This document shows positions 53,471-63,155 of a stretch of DNA of 64,000 nucleotides, one piece after another. The stretch comes from Triticum aestivum (taxonomy: Eukaryota > Streptophyta > Magnoliopsida > Poales > Poaceae), in assembly GCF_018294505.1 (NCBI RefSeq), contig NC_057795.1, positions 229,132,643 to 229,196,642 on the forward strand. Direction: 5' to 3'. How positions within the stretch are numbered: position 1 is the first letter of the stretch; the number at the start of each line of letters is the position of its first letter. Below the pieces are notes generated by a model. It did not search any database and had not been told where the DNA came from. It saw only the letters and a list, made by a program, of their open reading frames with translations. Made by a program: the position numbers and the translations under genes.

Positions 53471-53479
53471 CTTTATAAG
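53471..53479 (+). promoter_or_regulatory. Possible TATA box of the antisense gene of I
   Basis: TTTATAAGG lies 116 bp before the ATG at 53587, between the LTR and the gene and outside the LTR. So the antisense gene may have its own promoter rather than using the LTR. Only one site and no second copy, so this is tentative. Confidence 0.4.
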
Positions 53480-53586
53480 GTGACGGGACCGAGGCGTCTG
53501 CACTGTGCTCACCCTTTCCTCCTTCTTCCTCCTCCACTTCTCCGTCGCACCCAGCTCTTCTGCTTCGACGATGTTGCTCCCTCGCC

Positions 53587-56500
53587 ATGGTGAAGGACAA
53601 GACGGCGGCGCTGGAATGCGCAAAGAAGACGAAGGGGGTGACGAAGGGCAAGAAGCAGCAACGTGGGTCATCGTCGCGAGCGGGGCTGCCGCCGGGCTGG
53701 ATCCAAGGCGATTGGATCCGGTCTTTGATTCGGCAGGAGGATCTGGACGAGCTGGCGGAGTCTGGACTAATCGCCAAGGGAGCGGCAAGGCTGCCGAGGG
53801 GGAGATGAATCCCCAACCTCGGCCGAGTGAGTGCGTTCTGCTCGCCACCCACGTCGACCGCGGGTTTTCGCTTCCTCCGCATCCTTTCTTCCGGGGGTTC
53901 TTGAACTTTTTCGGTGCTCAACTCTACCATTTTTCTCCTAACACCATCACGTATCTAGCCGCCTTTGTGTCGATGTGTGAAAATTTCTTGGGGTGTCGAC
54001 CGCACTCGGGTATTTTCAAACACATCTTCACCATCCGATCTCGGTCGGTCAAAAAGGCGAAGTCGAGTGACTCAAAGACCAACGTCATCCAGATGTGTGG
54101 GGGTTTAGGCATCCAGAAAAGCCATAGGAGCTCTTTCCCCGCTATGACTCTCCCTGAATCAGTTAGAGGCTGGCAGTCGACCTGGTTCTACTGTCAGGAT
54201 CAGGCAGCTCCAGGTCGGTCGACAGGCCTCCCTCACTTCACATTCGACCGCGTCCAAACTCCTTCTCCACTCAAAGTGACCGCGGCTAAGAACGTGGAGA
54301 CGAAGATGCTGGTAGAGAAAGTGGTCCAGCTTATCAATGAGGGTGTTACCGGCCTGGACCTGCTAGAAGTGTTCCTCAGTCGACGCATCCAGCCTCTCCA
54401 GGCCCGTGATCATCCCATGTGGATGTACTCTGGACCTGAAAACACTGCTCGGGTCCATCCAGAGGAAGTGTCATCCGAGATTGTGGCCATGTGGTTGAGG
54501 AGTATCACAGGCAATCAGGACAAACCCAGGGGATCCAGGCGAGTTATTCCTTTCAGGGACAACAACCCACCCAACAAGGTATGTCTTTTTGTTCTGACTG
54601 CTTGGCGCATAAGTTCCGACTGCATTCGATGTCGACTGATTTTTGCTTGACTCTTCATCTTGCAGGTCTTCACTGAAATGTACTCAATGCTCAACGGTGA
54701 ACAAGCCCTGGAGCAGGGCCAGGAGGAGGAGGCCAATGCAGACGAGAGCGGCGAATGGGAGTCTTCGGACGGAGAGGATGAGGAGGAGAGCGAGGAGTCG
54801 GACGACGAGGAAGAGGTCAACTCGCCGCCGCGTTCCGAGCGCCGATCCAAGCAGCATCACGACCCGACGGACGGGCACGGGAAGAATGTGGCTCCGAGTA
54901 CTCACGCTTAGAAGCGCACTCGGGCGTCGACTCCGAAACCAATAGAGAAGACCGCCAAGCAGCTCAAAGTTGCCCCTCCCAAGACTCGGAAGACTTTACC
55001 GCGGATCAAGATGGACGTCCCAGTGGCTTCAGGGTGAGTAAAACACTTGTGCTTATACATACCGATTGACATTTCTGTTCTGACCGATCGGATTATGCAT
55101 CTTTCTAGACCCACCTCTGCTGCTACTGACATGGATGTCGATAAGGCACCAGGAGATGAGGAGGCCACCTCCCGAGCTGGTAAGTTCGTTCGACCGAGTT
55201 TCATCTAGTCGAGTGGGTGGTCAATCGGCTGAAAATTTGATACTTCTCTCTTTCTATAGCTCCACAAGAGATCGTTGTGCTCCCTCATGACGAAGAAGAA
55301 GAAGCGCCTCTACAGGAGAGGAAGAAGAAGAGTGGAGGGTATGGCAGGAGGAGGCTTGAAATCCAAGTCCCTCAGTCGACACCGGCACTTGAAGCGGTGG
55401 TCAAACATTCTGAAGGGCCGGTTCGGACCAACGTCACGTTCTCCAACCTGCTGACGACTGATCGTTCGTCGGGATCAACTGCACAGACACCTGCTGCACC
55501 GGTACAACTCCACTCGTCCGACCCGGTCACTGCTTCGACCACCCTGGAGCGATCATTCTTCGCTACGTATCAAACTCCAGACGACTCGTCGGGAGCCGCT
55601 AGGGAAGCTCTTCATCAGGTGAACCTTGTCATGGAGCAGGTCAAAGTGATGCATGAGGCTAGCCAGGTAGCTTACAACGCCAGCACTGTCCTTCAGACCA
55701 ATGTTCAGGTCAGCAAAATTCCGACTGAACTTTTGAGTGTTGCTTTATATCTGATCACCCGCTGGGTATTCCTTCGTTTAGAACTTAGGAAATCTTCAAC
55801 TCTGCTCGCCTCGAGCTAAGTCTCAGTAAACTGTTCGAATCAGTGGGGGCACGCCAAGTGCACCCACTGGGTGTAGTCCCCGAGACCATGCTCGACTGCT
55901 GGCAGTCGACTGAGGTCTAATGATGTATCTCTTTTTTTTTGAACTCACGCCGGGCAGGCCTTGCGGAGTATTGATCTGATTTGGTGGGGGCACGCTAAGT
56001 GCACCCACTGGGTGTAGTCCCCGAGACTACTGTTGAATATTTGATTCGGCAGTAGACTTAGCATAATTTTTCATCGTCACTGTCTCTTATTTTTGTCGAC
56101 TGACATGTCTCTCTTGCTGGCTGCAGAGGTCCTGTGATCTTTGAGCTCGGCTCACCGAATTAAAGAAGAAGCATATCAGCGTTGAACTTGACCTTGAACT
56201 CGCAAAGAAGAATCTCAAGACTGCTCAAGAAGAAACAGCCATCATGGGAGGTAATCATTCGGCCATTTTGTCTGCTTTGTAGCTCGCACTTCGCACTGGT
56301 TTTTCTTTCAGTCTCTTTGAACCGAGTGATTTCACACAAGCAGATGTGCGTAGTGAAAATTGCCAGCTTCAGTCTCGTCTGAAGAGTGTTGTTTCTTTAG
56401 AGAGGATGAGGGAAGCCTTGGAGAATAAGGAACTGGACCTTGCCGCTGCTCAGAAGGAAGCACGTGAGAATACAAAGCTCGCAGACTAGAAGCTGGCTTT

Positions 56501-57256
56501 AGTCGGCAAATTGGAGGAGGAGAACGCGCAGTTGAAGGCCACCATCTCGGAAGCTAATCAGGAAGTCGAGCAGCTTAGGAAGGACAAGGAGAACCTGACC
56601 ACATAAGTCGGTGGCCTCAGAGCCAAGACAAACAAGCTGGAGTCTTATCTGGAACAACTTGCTGCAAAACTTGTTCTGAAGCTTGAAGGTATGTTCATTC
56701 GACTAGTCAATTTGTTGCCGACTAAACTTTGTTGTCATGCTGTCGACTCATCATTTTTCACGATGGGACAGAACTATGTCAGGACTTTGAAGCTGAAACT
56801 CGGCGGGTCAAGACGGGTCTCGACCCCATCAATTGTCCTGTGAAAGATGACGTTGCAATGAATCTGCTGCGATTGGAGTCGCGCTTGGATGGTGCAGTTG
56901 CTTATCTGGCTCAACTGAAGGCGGCGATGACCCAAGTGGACGCTGAACTTTGGCCTCAGGTGGAGCTGTCTCAGGACCTCGAGTCACTGATGACTAGACT
57001 TAATCAGATTCCAGGCCGAGTGCAAGAGTGGAAAAAATCTTCTGCTCGCTGTGGTGCCGACGTCGCCTTATCTTTGGTCCGAGTGCACTGCAAGGAGGCT
57101 AAGGAAGACAAGCTGGCTGCTCTCAAGGTAGCGAATACTAAGAAGCACTCCTTCCAGACCTTCATGGACACCTTCCTCGAGGCAGCCACTCGCATTGCCG
57201 ACAGCATCGACCTCGACAGCTTCTGCGATCCGGCCAGTCCTTCTCCCGCCGAGTGA
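53587..57256 (+). pseudogene. Seven-exon antisense gene of element I
   Basis: Opposite in strand to pol of I. Exons: 53587-54578, 54666-55033, 55109-55179, 55260-55708, 56127-56250, 56344-56688, 56772-57256. All introns start GT and end AG, and reading phases fit at every junction (total 945 codons if one missing base near 53792-53806 is allowed for). Protein: basic start MVKDKTAALECAKKTKG; GWIQGDWIRSLI; a Transposase_28-like ('putative gypsy type transposon') domain about residues 75-290 (VLLATHVDRGFSLPPHPFF, FLGCRPHSGIFKHIF, WQSTWFYC); an acidic Glu/Asp stretch in exon 2; a linker; a long coiled coil in exons 5-6; and a helical C-terminal domain. Damage: the frameshift, and stops at 54909 (TAG), 56142 (TGA), 56487 (TAG) and 56604 (TAA). 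Its promoter would lie near the 3' LTR side (TTTATAAGG at 53471). Function in the element is unknown; possible roles are regulation of the element or support of its particles. Confidence 0.82.
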
Positions 57257-57480
57257 TCGAAAAAACATTATGCTTCACCTTTATTTGCCTCGGAATGCCG
57301 AGTGATTTTGTAACCGTTAAAACTCCTTCGGTCCTGATGCCCGAGCACTTTATTCTGCGGTTAAGAATCTTTGGATTTATCTTCTAATATATTGTGTTTG
57401 TCTTTTAGCGAAATTCGTTTTTCTCTCGGATTGGTGTCTGTTTGCTTGATGCAGCTTCTAAAGAAGAATCACTAGTCGAC
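57257..57480. other. 3' flank of the antisense gene
   Basis: About 220 bp with T-rich stretches (TTTATCTTCTAATATATTGTG) and no ORF. It probably holds the polyadenylation signals of the antisense transcript; none can be named with confidence. Confidence 0.4.
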
Positions 57481-57788
57481 CGATTGGACGATCCTTGAGC
57501 AGCATTGATCGGATCATCAGTAAGGCACTCAGCAATGGTCTTGACGTTCCTGTCAACCGATTGGACGATCCTTGAGCAGCATTGATTAGCTCATCAGCAA
57601 GACACTCAGCAATGGTCTTGACGTTCCTGTCGACCGATTGGACGATCCTTGAGCAGCATTGATCAGCTCATCAGCAAGACACTCAGCAATGGTCTAGACG
57701 TTCCTATCAACCGATTGGACGATCCTTGAGCAGCATTGACCAGCTCATTAGCAAGGCACTCCGCAATGGTCTTGACGTTCCTGTCAAC
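57481..57788. repeat. Four tandem 77-bp repeats
   Basis: CGATTGGACGATCCTTGAGC starts at 57481, 57558, 57635 and 57712, exactly 77 bp apart. A fifth unit begins at about 57789 but degenerates. Units contain CACTC(A/C)GCAATGGTCTTGACGTTCC. They lie between the antisense gene and the 72-bp array. Confidence 0.92.
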
Positions 57789-57919
57789 CGTTGGAGAAGC
57801 CTTTGACAGTGTGCACAATCTCATCCTTCTTCTTGATGGTACGACTCTGAAGCGATGGTCGTGGTCGACCCGCACTTTGTGTAACCTTTGAGTGAGAGGA
57901 TTGCTCATCACTCGGTAAG

Positions 57920-59300
57920 ATTTGTCAAACTTAGGCGAGTGTTGGACCGCAGCTAAGCCCTCGAGTGGGAGGATTGTTCACCACTCGGTAGGATTTTTAA
58001 AATTAGGTGAGTACTGGACCGCAGCTAAGCCCCCGAGTGGGAGGATTGTTCACCACTCGGTAGGATTTTTAAACTTAGGCGAGTACTGGACTACAGCTAA
58101 GCCCCCGAGTAGGAGGATTGCTCACCACTCGGTAGGATTTCTATACTTAGGCGAGTACTGGACTGCAGCTAAGCCCCCGAGTGGGAGGATTGCTCACCGC
58201 TCGGTAGGATTTTTACACTTAGGCGAGTACTGGACTGCAACTAAGCCCCCGAGTGGAAGGATTGCTCACCACTCGGTAGGATTTTTACACTTAGGCGAGT
58301 ACTAGACTACAGCTAAGCCCCCGAGTGGGAGGATTGCTCACCACTCGGTAGGATTTTTACACTTAGGCGAGTACTGGACTGTAGCTAAGCCTCTGAGTGA
58401 GAGGATCGCTCACCACTCGCTAGGATTTTTACACTTAGGCGAGTACTAGACTGTAGCTAAGCCCCCGAGTGGGAGGATTGCTCACCACTCGGTAGGATTT
58501 TTACACTTAGGCGAGTACTGGACTGCAGCTAAGCCTCCGAGTGGGAGGATCGCTCACCACTCGGTAGGATTTTTACACTTAGGCGAGTACTGGACTGTAG
58601 CTAAGCCCCCGAGTGGGAGGATCGTTCACCACTCGGTAGGATTCTTAAACTTAGGCGAGTACTGGACCGCAGCTAAGTCCCCGAGTGGGAGGATTGTTCA
58701 CCACTCGGTAGGATTTTTAAACTTAGGCGAGTACTGGACTGCAGCTAAGCCCCCGAGTGGGAGGATTGCTCACCACTCGGTAGGATTTCTATACTTAGGC
58801 GAGTACTGGACTGCAGCTAAGCCCCCGAGTGGGAGGATTGCTCACCGCTTGGTAGGATTTTTACACTTAGGCGAGTACTGGACTGCAGCTAATCCCCCGA
58901 GTGGGAGGATTGCTCACCACTCGGTCGGATTTTTACACTTAGGCGAGTACTGGACTGCAGCTAAGCCCCTGAGTGGGAGGATTACTCACCACTCGATAGG
59001 ATTTTTACACTTAGGCGAGTACTGGACTGCAGCTAAGCCTCCGAGTGGGAGGATCGCTCACCACTCGGTAGGATTTTTATACTTAGGCGAGTACTGGACT
59101 GCAGCTAAGCCCCCGAGTGGGAGGATTGCTCACCACTCGGTAGGATTTTTACACTTAGGCGAGTACTGGACTGCAGCTAAGCCTCCGAGTGGGAGGATCG
59201 CTCACCACTCGGTAGGATTTTTACACTTAGGCGAGTACTGGACTGCAGCTAAGCCCCCGAGTGGGAGGATTGCTCACCACTCGGTAGGATTTTCATGAGC
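57920..59300. repeat. Minisatellite of 19 units of exactly 72 bp
   Basis: The anchor GCAGCTAAG (or one-base variants) occurs at 57949 and every 72 bp up to 59245 (57949 + 18 x 72 = 59245), so no unit has gained or lost a base. Unit core: CCCCGAGTGGGAGGATTGC, TCACCACTCGGTAGGATTTT, ACTTAGGCGAGTACTGG. Each contains an inverted pair CGAGTGGGAGG / CACCACTCGG. As 72 is a multiple of 3, one plus-strand frame (LGEYWTAAKPPSGRIAHHSV) stays open over several units, broken only where TGG has become TAG. This region is the 3' end zone of I, where Tat-lineage elements commonly carry tandem repeats. Confidence 0.95.
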
Positions 59301-59389
59301 CGGGAGATTGCTCTTTCAATCTTGTCCTTCTTCTTGATGGTGCAACCCCGGGGGGTCATGGCTGACCCGTACCATTTGATGGGACTTTT

Positions 59390-59835
59390 TAAACTTAGGT
59401 GAGTACTGGACTGCAGCTAAGCCTCCGAGTGAGAGGCAGACTCACCACTCGACAGGATTTTTATATTACTTAGGTGAGTACTGGACTGCAGCTAAGCCTC
59501 CGAGTGAGAGGCAGACTCACCACTCGGCAGCATTTTTATATTACTTAGGCGAGTACTGGACTGCAGCTAAGCCTCCGAATGAGAGGTAGGCTCACCACTC
59601 GGCAGGATTTTTATATTACTTAGGCGAGTACTGGACTGCAGCTAAGCCTCCGAGTGAGAGGCAGACTCACCACTCGGCAGGATTTTTTTTACTTAGGCGA
59701 AACGGATTCGCAGCTAAGCCCCCGAGTGAGAGACAGACTCACCACTCGGCAGGATTTTTATGACTTAAGCGAAACGAATTCGCGGCTCAGCCCCCGAGTG
59801 AGAGACAGACTCACCACTCGGTAGGGTTTTTAAAA
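59390..59835. repeat. Second array: 75-bp units, then two 72-bp units
   Basis: Anchors at 59413, 59488, 59563, 59638 (75 bp apart) and then 59710 and 59782 (72 bp). The units are relatives of the 72-bp repeat with TTTTTATATTACTTAGG and AGAGGCAGACTCACC. A spacer 59301-59389 (TTCTTCTTGATGGTGCAACC) resembles 57827-57850, before the first array, so the arrays share a larger parent unit. Confidence 0.9.
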
Positions 59836-59939
59836 CATGGAAAAACTAAACAACAATCATTCGGAAGACTGTAAAATCATGTCTTTTGATAATCAAACTA
59901 GAAGGGTACTTCTTATTACATCTCATCAGTTCTAAATAC

Positions 59940-61103
59940 TTAAGAGTAAAAAGGGCGGAGCAAATCCGCATTCCAGGCGCGTGGCTCATCTTTATTATGC
60001 TCGACGTTGAATAGACGACACGCTCCATTGTGGAGCACTTTGGTGACGACGAAAGGGCCTTCCCAAGCAGGAGCGAGCTTGTGAGGTCTCTGTTGATCCA
60101 CTCGAAGAACCAGGTCTCCTTCTTGAAATGCCCGACCCCTCACATTTCTGCCATGAAATCGATGCAAGTCTTGCTGATAAATGGTCGACCGGATCAAAGC
60201 CATCTCTCTTTCTTCTTCTAGGAGATCGACTGCATCTTGCTGTGCCAGCTCTGCTTCTTCCTCTGAGAAGAGTTCGACTCGAGGCGCGTTGTGGAGCAAA
60301 TCACTAGGGAGCACAGCTACGGCTCCGTAGACTAGGAAGAATGGAGTCCTTCGAGTCGACCGGTTAGGGGTTGTCCTCAGTCCCCAAAGTACTGATGGGA
60401 GCTCGTCGACCCAAGCTCCTGCTGCATGCTTCAGGTCATGCATCAACCAGGGTTTCAGTCCTTTGAGAATCAATCCATTTGCCCGCTCGGCCTGCCCATT
60501 CGACTGAGGATGAGCGACCGAAGCGTAGTCAACTCTCGTGCCTTGGGAGTCACAAAAGGTTCTGAATTCTTCATAATCAAAGTTCGAGCCGTTATCCGTG
60601 ATGATGCTGTGTGGGATGCCATATCTGAATATCAGTTCCCTGATGAAACTCGCAGCTGTACTTGCTTCAAGGTTTTTAATGGGCTTGGCTTTGATCCATT
60701 TGGTAAACTTGTCGACTGCCACCAGCACATGAGTAAATCCACTCCTGTCAGTCCTCAGAGGTCCAACCATGTCCAATCCCCAAACGGCAAAAGGCCAGAC
60801 GAGCCGAATTGTTTTCAGAGCTCACGCGGGTTTATGAGACATGTTGGAGTAAAACTGACAGCCTTCACACTTGTCCACTATTTCCTTAGCCATCTCATTG
60901 GCCCATGGCCAGTAAAATCCGGCTCGGTATGCTTTGGCCACGATGGTCCAAGAGGACACGTGGTGACCACAGGTTCCCGAGTGAATGTCATTGAGGATCA
61001 CCCGGCCTTCCTCTGGCGTGATGCACTTCTGGCAGACTCCAATTGCACTTTCTCTGAACAACTGCCCCTTTATCACAGTAAAGGCCTTTGATCGCCAGAC
61101 AAT
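59940..61103 (-). pseudogene. I integrase
   Basis: Zinc finger (HSGTCGHH then CEGCQFYS, 61076-60822), TGA at 60822-60824, then core 60776-59940: GLDMVGPL, SIITDNGSNF and NGQAERAN give the D-D-E triad, all intact; then GLRTTPNRSTRRTPFFLVYGA and the C-terminal RAFQEGDLVLRVDQQRP...KLAPAWEGPFVV, ending with the natural stop at 59940. It would insert the cDNA into the genome. No chromodomain follows, as expected for Tat. Same reading frame as all of pol. Confidence 0.92.
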
Positions 61104-62345
61104 CTATCGAGCCTCTTCTTCATCCTCCAGAAGTTCTTTCCTAAGAATGTATGCAATGTACGGCAGTGTCCAGTCGGGAGTAATGACCAAAATCTCCATG
61201 ACTAGGTCGACCACGGCTGGGATTTCGACTTCAATCGGATCCGTGGCACTCTTGGGCTGTGGCGACTCTTCAGTGAAAGGATCCTCCTGAACTAAAGGTG
61301 AATGAATATGTTCCAAGAACACATTGCGGGGAATGGCCTCTCTCTTTGAACCTATCTTTGCCAACTCATCTGCAGCTTGATTTTTCAATCGGGGTACATG
61401 GTGAAGCTCCAACCCTTCAAACTTCTTTTCCAGCTTCCTAACGGCATTGCAATAACCATTCATGGCTGGACTTCTGACATCCCATTCCTACATCACTTGA
61501 TTAACCACCAAATCTGAGTCGCCGTATACCATGAGGCGACGAACACCGAGTGAAATGGCCATAGGCAACCCGTATAAAAGTGCTTCATATTCCACCTCAT
61601 TATTGGAGGAATCAAAATGAATCTGGAGAACATAGTTAAGCTTGTCTCCATTGGGGGACACCAATACTACCCCAGCACCCGATCCGTTTAGCATCTTGGA
61701 GCCATCAAAGAACATAGTCCAATGCTCCGAGTGAACTTGAGTCGGCAGTTGCTGCTCAATCCACTCGGCAAGGAAATCCGCGATTTCTTGGGACTTAATA
61801 GCTTTCTTTGCCTCAAACTTGATGTCCAGTGGAAGGAGTTCAATCGCCCATTTTGCCACTCGACCAGTTGCATCTCTGTTATTCAGAATCTCAAACAATG
61901 GTGCGTCGGTGATGACTGTAATAGAGTGATCAGAGAAGTAATGTGCAACCTTCTTCATGGTCATGTATATTCCATAGACAAGTTTCTGATAATGAGGATA
62001 TCGTTGCTTGGATGGAGTCAAAACTTCAGAGCGGTAATAAACTAGGCACTGAACCTTGTAAGCTTTTCCTTCCCCTACTCGTTCGACCGTGAGTACTGTG
62101 CTGACAACTTGTCCAGTGGTTGCAATATAAAGCAGTAAAGGTTCTTTGCTGATTGGCGCAGCGAGCACCGGCTAGGTGGAAAGCAGGGTTTTGAGTTTTG
62201 CAAATGCTGCATCAGCTTCCTCAGTCTACTCGAATTTATCAGATTTCTTCATCAGTCGGTAAAGAGGCAAGGCCTTTTCACCGAGACGAGAAATGAATCG
62301 ACTCAAGGCGGCCAAACAACCAGTCAATTTCTGAACGTCATGCAC
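61104..62345 (-). pseudogene. I RNase H and second (archaeal-type) RNase H
   Basis: First RNase H (about 62165-61760): PLLLYIATTGQVVSTVLTVER, where the catalytic Asp of the usual YCDAS is absent, then YPHYQKLVYGIYMTMKKVAHYF and VITDAPLFEIL. Second RNase H (61740-61340): WTMFFDGSKMLNGSGAGVVL, NNEVEYEALLYGL, VYGDSDLVVNQV and NQAADELAKIGS give the D, E, D and D of an active site. This dual arrangement is diagnostic of Tat elements, in which the original enzyme degenerates and the acquired one takes over. Stops: TAG 62226, TAG 62172, TAG 61488, TAG 61104; no frameshift. Confidence 0.9.
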
Positions 62346-63155
62346 TCACACAAGGCGTTTCATTCGGAGGATGGTATCAACTTTTTCTGGATTGGCATCA
62401 ATCCCTCGTTCGGAAACGAGAAAACCGAGTAACTTTCCTCTGAGAACCCCGAACGTGCACTTTGACGGATTAAGCTTGATATCATACCTCCTTAGGTTGG
62501 CAAAGGTTTCTGTGAGGTCAGTCAATAGGTCGGAACCTTTGCGAGACTTGACCATGATGTCATCCATGTACGCTTCCACATTCCAACTAATTTGGGTGAG
62601 CAGGCACTTCTGAATCATCCTCATGAATGTGGCTCCAGCATTTTTAAGACGGAATGGCATGGTGACATAGCAAAAGCACCCGAATGGGGTGATGAAGGCT
62701 GTTTTTATTTCATCAGGACTATACAGTCGGATCTGATGATACCCGGAATATGCATCTAGAAAAGACAAGCGCTCACACCCCGCAGTCAAGTCAACAATCT
62801 AATCGATACGGGGGAGAGGGAAGTGATCTTTCGGGCAGGCCTGATTGATATGCTTGAAATCAATGCACATACGAAGTGAATCGTCCTTCTTAGGGACCAT
62901 GACGACATTGGCAAGCCACTCGGAGTGGTAGATCTCTCAGATGAACTCTGCTGCTAGCAGCAGAGCCACCTCTTCGCCAATCGCTTTCCTCTTCTGCACG
63001 GCGGACCACTGAAGGTGCTCTTTGATGGGTTTTGCCTTTGGATCGACACGCAAACGGTGCTTAGCCAGTCCTCTGGGTACACCTGGCATGTCAGAGGGTT
63101 TCCATACAAAGATGTCCCAGTTCTCACGGAGGAATTGGATGAGTGCTTCTTCCTA
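62346..63155 (-). pseudogene. I reverse transcriptase
   Basis: Order: WKPSDMPGVPRGLAKHRL; VPKKDDSLRMCIDFKHINQA; FLDAYSGYHQIRL; FCYVTMPFRLKNAGATF; the active site AYMDDIMVKS near 62560; KLNPSKCTFGV and GKLLGFLVSERGI. It copies RNA into DNA. Catalytic residues are present. Stops TAG 63153, TGA 62937, TAG 62799 and TGA 62346, all in the same frame with no indel. Confidence 0.92.

Noticed and set aside
57922..59298. 127- and 149-codon ORFs over the 72-bp array as a repeat protein
   Set aside because: Open only because the unit is a multiple of three; interrupted by TAG in several units and no start context. Kept as an observation on the array, not as a gene.
57920..59835. CRISPR-like regular repeats
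   Set aside because: Units are contiguous similar copies without unique spacers, in a plant genome.
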